Below are positions 57,619 through 64,000 of a stretch of DNA of 64,000 nt, piece after piece. The stretch is from the NCBI GenBank assembly GCA_963777895.1, contig CAVZSF010000005.1, positions 186,001-250,000 of the forward strand, in the 5' to 3' direction. The notes under the pieces are model-generated. The model was given only the letters and a program-made list of their open reading frames with translations, did not search any database and was not told the origin of the DNA. Position numbers and translations under genes: made by a program. Numbering within the stretch: position 1 is the stretch's first letter; each line of letters begins with the position of its first letter. This DNA comes from UBA2241 sp963777895. Lineage in GTDB: Bacteria > Actinomycetota > Thermoleophilia > UBA2241.

Positions 57619-58825
57619 GCAGCTCACCACAGCCGAGCCCGACGAGGCCCTCAAGCTCGCGCTGCGCCGTATCGACGAGGCGCGCGCCCGCGGCGAAGGC
57701 TCCGACGTCGAGGGCCTCGAGTTCAACGAGGTCGTCGTGAACATGGGGCCGCAGCACCCGTCGACCCACGGCGTGCTGCGGCTCGTCGTCACCCTCGACG
57801 GCGAGCTCGTCAAAGACGTGATCCCGGTGATCGGCTACCTGCACCGCTCCAAGGAGAAGCTCGCCGAGAGGCGCACGTATTATCAGTACATACCGATCGT
57901 CGACCGCACGGAGTACCTCGCGAGCATGAACTGCGAGTGGGGCTACGTGATGACGGTCGAGAAGCTCATGGGCATCCGGCCGACGCGGCGCGCGGAGGTC
58001 ATCCGGGTCCTTCTCGGCGAGCTCATGCGCATCGCCAGCCACCAGGTCGCCGTCGGCACGTTCGTCGCCGACCTCTCGCCTTTGGGTACGGCGATGGTCT
58101 TTTACATGTTCCGCGACCGCGAGGTCATCCTCGACCTGCTCGAGGAGGTCTCCGGGGCACGCATGATGTTCAACTACCTCCGCTTCGGCGGCGTGCGCTA
58201 CGACCTGCCCGACGGCTGGGTCGAGCGGTGCCGCGACTTCATGAAGCGCTTGCCCAAGCTGATCGACGAGTACGAGTCGCTGGTCGACGACAACGCCATC
58301 TTCCTGCAGCGCGCCGTCGGCAAGGGCGTCATCACCCAGCAGGACGTGAAGGACTACGGCATCACGGGTCCCAATGCGCGAGCCTCGGGGGTCGCCCTCG
58401 ACCTGCGTCGCACCCGGCCGTACTCGATCTATCCCGAGCTGGACTTCGAGATCTGCACCGCAGCGCACGGCGACGTGTTCGACCGCTACAGAGTGCGCAT
58501 GGATGAGATGCGCGAGTCGGTGAAGATCGTCGAGCAGTGCCTCGACAAGCTGCGCCCCGGGCCGGTGCAGCTGGGTTCGCTGCGCGCCCCCTATGTCATC
58601 ACGCCGCCACCGGGCGCCTGCTACGTGGGCCAGGAGAACCCGCGCGGCGAGTACGGCACGTACATCGAGAGCGACGGGTCGCGGTACCCCGCGCGGCTGA
58701 AGTTCCGCGACCCCTGCTTCTGCAACCTGCAGCTCTTCCCCAAGCTGCTGCGCGGCAACAAGATCGCCGACGCGGTGGCCATCTCCGGCAGCATCGACCT
58801 CGTGCTGGGAGGGATCGACCGCTAG
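57611..58825 (+). CDS. nuoD: NADH-quinone oxidoreductase subunit D
   Basis: A 404-residue subunit of the 49-kDa family. NMGPQHPSTHGVLRLVV near residue 44 and IGYLHRSKEKLAE give the quinone-site His; RTEYLASMNCEWGYVM, LGELMRIASHQVAVG, and the C-terminal ISGSIDLVLGGIDR are all typical. It forms the quinone chamber with NuoB. An N-terminal extension of about 40 residues is acidic. Eight-base overlap with nuoC. Confidence 0.95.
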   Translation: MPEQLTTAEPDEALKLALRRIDEARARGEGSDVEGLEFNEVVVNMGPQHPSTHGVLRLVVTLDGELVKDVIPVIGYLHRSKEKLAERRTYYQYIPIVDRTEYLASMNCEWGYVMTVEKLMGIRPTRRAEVIRVLLGELMRIASHQVAVGTFVADLSPLGTAMVFYMFRDREVILDLLEEVSGARMMFNYLRFGGVRYDLPDGWVERCRDFMKRLPKLIDEYESLVDDNAIFLQRAVGKGVITQQDVKDYGITGPNARASGVALDLRRTRPYSIYPELDFEICTAAHGDVFDRYRVRMDEMRESVKIVEQCLDKLRPGPVQLGSLRAPYVITPPPGACYVGQENPRGEYGTYIESDGSRYPARLKFRDPCFCNLQLFPKLLRGNKIADAVAISGSIDLVLGGIDR

Positions 58826-59959
58826 ATGGACTGGCTGGACTGGGATCTCGTCATCGACGTCGCCCGCCTCGTCGTCTGCATCGTGGTCGCCTACCTGGTG
58901 GTCTTCGCCGCCGCGCTCGCCAACATCGTCTTCGAGCGCCGCGCCCTCGCCTTCATGCAGGACCGCCACGGCCCCAACCGCGTCGGTCCCCACGGGATCT
59001 TCCAGAGCATCGCCGACGCCTTCAAGATGATGGGCAAGGAGGACTTCCGGCCGGCGTTCGCCGACCCGTGGATCTTCACGCTGGCGCCGATCCTCGTGAT
59101 GGTCGGCGCCGTCGCCGTCCAGCTGACGATGCCCTACACCAAGGGCTTCACGCCGGCCGACCTGAACGTCGGGCTCATCTACATCGTCGCCGTCACCAGC
59201 TTCACGACGATGGCGATCCTGCTGGGCGGCTGGGCGTCGCGCAACAAGTACTCGCTCGTCGGCGCGCTCCGTTCCGGCGCCCAGATGATCAGCTACGAGA
59301 TCCCCATGATCCTGGCGCTGCTCGTGGTCGCGATGGCGGTCGGCTCACTCAGCCTCAACGACGTCGTGGCGGCCCAGGCCGACTACAAGTGGCTCGCGAT
59401 CTACATGCCGTTCACCTTCCTGCTTTACATCATCGCCGCCATCGCCGAGCTCAATCGCGGCCCCTTCGACCTGCCCGAGTCGGAGTCGGAGCTCGTCTCG
59501 GGCTACGGCACCGAGTACTCCGGCATGCGCTTCGGCATGTTCTTCCTGAACGAGTACGCCGGCATGACGATCATGTCGATGGTCGCCGTCACCATCTTCC
59601 TGGGCGGCTGGCACGGCCCCTTCGAGGACCTCATCACCATCGGCGGGGTGGCCATCGTGCCCTTCATCTGGTTCATGCTGAAGACCTACCTGCTGGTCTT
59701 CGCCCTGGTATGGGTGCGGCTCTCGCTGCCGCGCCTCCAGGTCGACCAGCTCATGAGCTTCGCCTGGAAGGTCCTCATCCCGCTCGGCCTCGTGAACATC
59801 GCCGTCTCGGCGGCCGTGATGCTCTGGGTACCGAGCTGGAAGTGGGGGCTGCTCGTGGCGGGCTGGGCCTCGCTACTCGCCTTCGTCGCGCTCTTCGACC
59901 CCGTCCTCAAGTGGCGCCTGCGCAAGCAGCGTGACGCTGTGCCGGTGGTGAACGCCTGA
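58826..59959 (+). CDS. nuoH: NADH-quinone oxidoreductase subunit H
   Basis: A 377-residue membrane subunit with eight to nine helices. FMQDRHGPNRVGPHG near residue 45, the loop GFTPADLNVG, SYEIPMILALL, AELNRGPFDLPESESELVSGYGTEYSGMRF near 210 and WVRLSLPRLQVDQLMSFAWKVLIPL near 295 are the standard NuoH motifs for the quinone tunnel and the joint to the membrane arm. It starts immediately after the nuoD stop and shares one base with the next gene. Confidence 0.95.
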   Translation: MDWLDWDLVIDVARLVVCIVVAYLVVFAAALANIVFERRALAFMQDRHGPNRVGPHGIFQSIADAFKMMGKEDFRPAFADPWIFTLAPILVMVGAVAVQLTMPYTKGFTPADLNVGLIYIVAVTSFTTMAILLGGWASRNKYSLVGALRSGAQMISYEIPMILALLVVAMAVGSLSLNDVVAAQADYKWLAIYMPFTFLLYIIAAIAELNRGPFDLPESESELVSGYGTEYSGMRFGMFFLNEYAGMTIMSMVAVTIFLGGWHGPFEDLITIGGVAIVPFIWFMLKTYLLVFALVWVRLSLPRLQVDQLMSFAWKVLIPLGLVNIAVSAAVMLWVPSWKWGLLVAGWASLLAFVALFDPVLKWRLRKQRDAVPVVNA

Positions 59960-60720
59960 TGCTCGGCATGTTCAAGGCCATGCGGACGACGCTCCGCCAC
60001 CTGCCCATGAAGAAGATCACGGTCGAGTACCCGGAGGAGCGCGACCGCCTGCCCGAGCGCAGCCGCGGCCTCTTCCGCGTCGTGATCGACCCGGTGAGCG
60101 GCGAGCCGCGCTGCCGTGCCTGCACGCTGTGCGAGACGAACTGCCCGGTGCAGGTCATCCGCGTGAACTACACGTCCAAGTACCCTCTGCCCGTGCCGAA
60201 CGCGGCGCGTGTCACCAAGGCGCGGGTCGAGGCGCAGAAGGACGTCGACCTCAAGAAGCTGCGGCCGGTGCTCGACGAGTTCTACGAGCACGGCACCGGC
60301 CTCATCGCCATGCTGCAGCAGACGCAGGAGGTGTACGGCTACCTGCCGCGCATGGCCCTGCAGGAGGTCTCGCTGCAGACCGGCGTCTCGCTCTCGCAGA
60401 TCTACGGCGTCTCGAGCTTCTACAACCAGTTCCGGCTCTCGCCGGTCGGCAAGTACCTCATCGACGTCTGTCACGGCACCGCCTGCCACGTGGCGGGCGC
60501 CACGCAGATCACCGAGGCCCTGGAGGAGGAGCTCGGTGTCGCGAACGGGCGTACGACCAAGGACATGCTCTTCACGCTCGGCTCGGTGGCGTGCATGGGG
60601 GCCTGCTCGCAGGCGCCCGTCATGCGCATCGGCGACGACACCTACGGAGGCATCACCCCAGACCGGACGCGCAAGATCATCCGCGACCTCATGGCCGAGG
60701 TCGGAGCGACAAAGGGGTGA
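59959..60720 (+). CDS. Fusion of a one-cluster NuoI-like domain with NuoE
   Basis: A 253-residue protein. Residues 1-75 match the start of NuoI (TLRHLPMKKITVEYPEE, RSRGLFRVVIDP) with a single 4Fe-4S motif Cys52, Cys55, Cys58, Cys62; the second cluster and the rest of NuoI are absent. Residues about 95-250 are NuoE: YGYLPRMALQEVSLQTGVSLSQIYGVSSFY and the 2Fe-2S ligands Cys171, Cys176, Cys212 and Cys216 (C-x4-C-x35-C-x3-C). Normal NuoI has two clusters in line. The join would put the 2Fe-2S domain close to the quinone module. ATG start shares a base with the nuoH stop; nuoF follows in ten bases. Confidence 0.88.
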   Translation: MLGMFKAMRTTLRHLPMKKITVEYPEERDRLPERSRGLFRVVIDPVSGEPRCRACTLCETNCPVQVIRVNYTSKYPLPVPNAARVTKARVEAQKDVDLKKLRPVLDEFYEHGTGLIAMLQQTQEVYGYLPRMALQEVSLQTGVSLSQIYGVSSFYNQFRLSPVGKYLIDVCHGTACHVAGATQITEALEEELGVANGRTTKDMLFTLGSVACMGACSQAPVMRIGDDTYGGITPDRTRKIIRDLMAEVGATKG

Positions 60721-60729
60721 GCCGCGCGC

Positions 60730-62634
60730 ATGGCTGACGAGACGAAGGTTGACGAGGTGACGGCCGAGGCCCAGACCGAGGCGCGCAACGTGCGCGTCGA
60801 GCGCGAGCGCGACGGACGCCTGCGCGTGACCGTGTGCGCGGGCACGGCTTGCGTCTTCGCCGGCTCGCTGGCCGTGCACGACGCCTTCGTCGAAGAGGTC
60901 AGGGCGGCCGGCCTCGAGAGCGAGGTCAGAGTCTCGATCATCGGCTGCCACGGCCTGTGCTCGCAGAGCCCCGTCACGGTCTGCTCCGACGACATCTTCT
61001 ACGGCCGTCTGCGGCCGCAGGACGCGAAGGTCGTCGTCGAGCAGCATTTCCGCGGCGGCACGCCCGTCGAGAAGTTCATGTACAAGGACCCCGCGACGGG
61101 CGCGGTCGTGCGCGACTGGCACGATATCGGCTTCTACCGGCAGCAGACCCGCATCGCGTTGCGCAACGTCGGCGTGATCGACCCCGAAAGCATCAGCGAG
61201 GCGATCACGCGCGGCGGCTACGACGCCGCGCGTCTGGCGCTCACGTCAAGGACACCCGAGTGGATCGTCCAGCACGTGACCGACTCGGGCATCCGCGGGC
61301 GCGGCGGCGCCGGCTTCCCGACCGGCGTCAAGTGGGAGTTCGCGAGCAAGTCGCCGGGGGCCGAGAAGTACATCATCTGCAACGCCGACGAGGGCGACCC
61401 CGGCGCGTTCATGGACTGTTCGATCCTCGAGGGCGACCCCCACGCCGTCGTCGAGGGCCTGCTGATCGGCAGCTACGCGATCGGCGCGCACGAGGGCTAC
61501 GTCTACGTGCGCGCCGAATACCCGCTCGCCGTGAAGCGCCTCACGAAGGCCATCGCCGACGCAGAGGCGCGCGGCTTCATCGGCAAGGACTGCTTCGGCA
61601 CCGGGTGGGAGTTCAACCTCCACATCAAGCTCGGCGCCGGCGCCTTCGTCTGTGGCGAAGAGACCGCGCTGATCGCCTCGATCGAGGGCAAGCGCGGCAT
61701 GCCGCGCACCCGGCCGCCGTACCCGGCCGTCTCGGGCCTCTGGGGCAAGCCGACCAACATCAACAACGTCGAGACGCTCGCCAACATCCCGTGGATCATC
61801 ACCCACGGCGCCGAGCAGTACGCGGCGCTCGGCGCCGAGCGCAGTCGCGGCACCAAGGCCTTCTCGCTGGCCGGCAAGATCGTCAACGGTGGCCTCGCCG
61901 AGGTGCCGATGGGCTCGACGCTGCGCAACGTGATCTTCGACGTGGGCGGCGGCATCAAGGACGGCCGCGAGTTCAAAGCGGTACAGCTCGGCGGGCCGTC
62001 CGGCGGCTGCGTGCCGGCGAGCCTCCTCGACACGCCGGTCGACTACGAGTCCCTCGCCGCGACCGGCGCCATCGTCGGCTCGGGTGGCATGGTCGTCGTC
62101 GACGACCAGACCTGCATGGTCGACCTGGCGCACTTCTTCCTGCAGTTCACGCAGAACGAGAGCTGCGGCAAGTGCGTGCCCTGCCGGCTCGGCACCAAGC
62201 GCATGCTCGAGACGCTGGAGCGCATCACGGCCGGCGACGGCCGCGAGGGCGACATCGAGATGCTCGAGGAGCTGTCGCACTACATCATCGACGGCTCGCT
62301 GTGCGCCCTTGGCGGCACCGCGCCCAACCCCGTGCTCACCACCATCAAGTACTTCCGTGACGAGTACGAGGCGCACGTGCGCGAGAAGCGCTGCCCCGCC
62401 GGCAAGTGCAAGGCGCTCATCACCTACTACATCGACGCCGAGGCGTGCACGGGCTGCACGCTCTGTGCCAAGAAGTGCCCCACGCAGTGCATCACGGGAG
62501 AGAAGAAGCAGCTCCACGTGATCGACGTGACCAACTGCATCAAGTGCGACACCTGCCGGCAGGTGTGCAAGTTCGACGCCGTCAAGGTGCGCTCGGGCAT
62601 CGAGCAGCCGGCCGGCGTCGCCGGGGAGGCCTGA
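60730..62634 (+). CDS. nuoF: NuoF-type NADH-binding flavoprotein with extra Fe-S domains
   Basis: A 634-residue protein. A thioredoxin-like 2Fe-2S domain (Cys36, 41, 73, 77) comes first, then the NuoF core from about 150: GIRGRGGAGFPTGVKWEF (NADH/FMN), NADEGDPGAF, GAGAFVCGEETALIASIEGKRG, and a cluster segment ESCGKCVPCRLGT near 478. The C terminus adds two 4Fe-4S motifs (CTGCTLCAKKCP, CIKCDTCRQVC) near 575-615. This layout is that of HydB/NfnA-like subunits of soluble bifurcating hydrogenases and formate dehydrogenases, not of ordinary complex I NuoF (about 430 residues). It should bind NADH and pass electrons to the fused NuoIE protein or to ferredoxin. Confidence 0.92.
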   Translation: MADETKVDEVTAEAQTEARNVRVERERDGRLRVTVCAGTACVFAGSLAVHDAFVEEVRAAGLESEVRVSIIGCHGLCSQSPVTVCSDDIFYGRLRPQDAKVVVEQHFRGGTPVEKFMYKDPATGAVVRDWHDIGFYRQQTRIALRNVGVIDPESISEAITRGGYDAARLALTSRTPEWIVQHVTDSGIRGRGGAGFPTGVKWEFASKSPGAEKYIICNADEGDPGAFMDCSILEGDPHAVVEGLLIGSYAIGAHEGYVYVRAEYPLAVKRLTKAIADAEARGFIGKDCFGTGWEFNLHIKLGAGAFVCGEETALIASIEGKRGMPRTRPPYPAVSGLWGKPTNINNVETLANIPWIITHGAEQYAALGAERSRGTKAFSLAGKIVNGGLAEVPMGSTLRNVIFDVGGGIKDGREFKAVQLGGPSGGCVPASLLDTPVDYESLAATGAIVGSGGMVVVDDQTCMVDLAHFFLQFTQNESCGKCVPCRLGTKRMLETLERITAGDGREGDIEMLEELSHYIIDGSLCALGGTAPNPVLTTIKYFRDEYEAHVREKRCPAGKCKALITYYIDAEACTGCTLCAKKCPTQCITGEKKQLHVIDVTNCIKCDTCRQVCKFDAVKVRSGIEQPAGVAGEA

Positions 62635-62636
62635 GC

Positions 62637-64000
62637 ATGGCGACGACGATCGACGACACCGCCCGCTCCGGCCTCGATCTGTTCGACCAGGTCACGCTCA
62701 CCATCGACGAGCAGGAGGTCGTCTGCGAGCGCGGCGAGACCATCCTCGAGGCCGCCCAGCGCGTGGGTATCCACATCCCGACGCTGTGCTACGAGCCCCG
62801 GCTGCCCGCGACGGCGGCCTGCCGCGTGTGCCTCGTCGAGGTCGAGGGCGCGCGCAAGCTGGTGCCGAGCTGCTCCACGGCGGCCGCCGAGGGCATGGTG
62901 GTCAAGACGCATACCGACAAGGTGCGCGCCATGCGCCACCTCTACCTCGAGCTGCTGCTGAGCGATCACAACTCGTTCTGCACGCCGCCGTGCCGCGACG
63001 CCTGCCCGACACACATCAAGATCCCGCAGTTCCTCGACTACATCGCGCACAAGGACTACAAGAACGGCGTCCGCAAGCTGCGCGAGGACCTGCCCTTCCC
63101 GTCCGTCCTCGGCCGCGTCTGCCCGCGCCCCTGCGAGGGGCCGTGCCGTCGCCAGCTCGTCGAGCACCCCATCACCATCTGCTGGCTGCACCGCTTCATG
63201 GGAGACCAGTGTCTCGAGGAGCAGCAGACGGGCGAGCTGCTGCTGCCGGTCGAGCCGAAGGCCGACACCGGCAGGCGCGTCGCCATCGTGGGCGGCGGAC
63301 CCGCGGGGCTCGCCGCCGCCTTCTACGCCCGGCTCGAGGGCCATGCCGTCAAGGTCTTCGAGGCGCTGCCCAAGCCGGGCGGCATGCTGCGCTACGGCAT
63401 CCCGAGCTACCGCATGCCGCGTGACATCCTCGACAAGGAGCTCAACATCCTCTGGCGCATGGGTGTCGAGCTGCAGGTCAACACGCGCCTCGGCGTCGAC
63501 TTCCAGCTCGAGGAGCTGTTCGAGGAGGGCTTCGACGCCGTCTTCCTCGCCCTGGGCGCCTTCAACTCGAACGAGATGGGCGTCCCCGGCGAGGATGCCG
63601 ACGGCGTCGTCACCGCGGTCGACTTCCTCGGCGAGCTCGAGATCAACGGCGTGGTCCACGTGGGCGAGAAGGTCACCGTCATCGGCGGCGGCTTCACGGC
63701 GATGGACGCCTGCCGCACCAGCATGCGCAAGGGCGCGAAGGAGGTCACCTGCCTCTACCGCCGCTCGCGCAAGGAGATGCCGGCCCACGTCACCGAGGTC
63801 GACGAGGCCGAGGAGGAGGGCGTCAAGCTCGAGCTGCTGTGCGCGCCGGTGCGCGTGGTGACCGACGACCGCAACAAGGTCACGGGCATCGAGATGCAGC
63901 GCATGGAGCTGGGCGAACCGGACGCCTCCGGCCGCCGCCGCCCTGTACCCGTCGAGGGCTCCGAGTTTGTGATCGAGTGCGACCAGGTCATCACCGCCAT
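62637..64000 (+). CDS. 2Fe-2S/GltD-like flavoprotein replacing NuoG, 3' end outside window
   Basis: The frame is open to the last base; 454 residues are visible. Residues about 16-95 form a 2Fe-2S domain like that of NuoG and HydA (ETILEAAQRVGIHIPTLCYEP, ACRVCLVEVEG, VPSCSTAA). Then a GltD/NfnB N-terminal Fe-S segment (FCTPPCRDACPTH, GRVCPRPCEGPCRRQ) and, from about 215, FAD binding (VAIVGGGPAGLAAAFYARLEG) and NAD(P) binding (VTVIGGGFTAMDACRTSMRKGA followed by YRRSRKEMPA, which suggests NADPH). It starts two bases after the nuoF stop. It stands where nuoG would be, so it may bring a second nicotinamide site to the complex. The C-terminal part, possibly a molybdopterin or Fe-S domain, is not seen. 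Confidence 0.88.
   Translation, partial: MATTIDDTARSGLDLFDQVTLTIDEQEVVCERGETILEAAQRVGIHIPTLCYEPRLPATAACRVCLVEVEGARKLVPSCSTAAAEGMVVKTHTDKVRAMRHLYLELLLSDHNSFCTPPCRDACPTHIKIPQFLDYIAHKDYKNGVRKLREDLPFPSVLGRVCPRPCEGPCRRQLVEHPITICWLHRFMGDQCLEEQQTGELLLPVEPKADTGRRVAIVGGGPAGLAAAFYARLEGHAVKVFEALPKPGGMLRYGIPSYRMPRDILDKELNILWRMGVELQVNTRLGVDFQLEELFEEGFDAVFLALGAFNSNEMGVPGEDADGVVTAVDFLGELEINGVVHVGEKVTVIGGGFTAMDACRTSMRKGAKEVTCLYRRSRKEMPAHVTEVDEAEEEGVKLELLCAPVRVVTDDRNKVTGIEMQRMELGEPDASGRRRPVPVEGSEFVIECDQVITA

Noticed and set aside
1..64000. CRISPR arrays, tRNA or rRNA genes, insertion sequences and phage genes
   Set aside because: No repeat-spacer pattern, cloverleaf, rRNA-like stretch, transposase or integrase was recognised on either strand; the 21-bp repeats at 7211 have no spacers.

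Overview
The window looks like part of an actinobacterial chromosome, perhaps an uncultured Thermoleophilia-like lineage (class-level placement is a guess). The DNA is very GC-rich with little intergenic space, and GTG starts are common. Many genes in tandem overlap by GTGA, and several genes carry a TAnnnT box only six bases before the start codon, as expected for leaderless mRNAs. No tRNA, rRNA, insertion sequence, integrase, CRISPR array or phage gene was seen. At least three genes (a DNA glycosylase, a formate dehydrogenase and a lipid kinase), and possibly a fourth, are broken by single-base shifts. Their frames are otherwise well conserved, so assembly or read errors are as likely as real decay.

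Layout. 1-4.5 kb: an ion channel cut by the window edge, a metallo-beta-lactamase fold hydrolase, two membrane proteins and a nucleotidyltransferase-like protein. 4.7-10.5 kb: an amino-compound cluster of aminotransferase, M20 deacylase, amidase, a creatinase-like M24 protein lacking metal ligands, and a VOC protein; three 21-bp tandem repeats sit in the divergent promoter region. 10.7-18.7 kb: an MBOAT/SGNH acyl-transfer pair, DNA glycosylase, release-factor-like hydrolase, TSUP exporter with DUF1634, MarR and BlaI regulators, and a DUF885 peptidase. 18.7-25.9 kb: diguanylate cyclase, a histidine kinase/response regulator pair, then a degenerate CobB-like protein coupled to a GT-C-like membrane protein. 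25.9-31.7 kb: NAD salvage, TPR protein, Rrf2 regulator with its operator, GalE, and a TlpA-CcdA thiol system under a CsoR-type operator. 31.7-37.2 kb: a large FAD/Fe-S dehydrogenase, an HD-GYP protein and a LuxR-type response regulator. 37.4-44.9 kb: a broken formate dehydrogenase, rhomboid protease, PHP phosphatase, lipid kinase, uracil-DNA glycosylase, roadblock protein and a degenerate GGDEF protein.

45-52.3 kb: a ferredoxin-linked acid metabolism block: IorA-IorB-ACT-PaaK in one coupled operon, then a GNAT enzyme, a tungsten-type aldehyde ferredoxin oxidoreductase and a class II aldolase. This fits anaerobic oxidation of aromatic amino acids to aryl-acids or their CoA esters, with electrons going to ferredoxin. 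52.4-55.8 kb (minus strand): tatA-tatC-PBP1A. 56.2-64 kb: an unusual complex I operon, nuoA-B-C-D-H, then a one-cluster NuoI fused to NuoE, a NuoF with extra Fe-S domains at both ends, and a 2Fe-2S/GltD-like flavoprotein running off the window where nuoG would be expected.

The most interesting system is this last operon. It seems to join a complex I core to an NADH/NADPH input module resembling those of soluble bifurcating dehydrogenases. With the ferredoxin-reducing IorAB and Aor and the nearby formate dehydrogenase, it points to an anaerobic or facultative organism that balances ferredoxin, NAD(P)H and formate.
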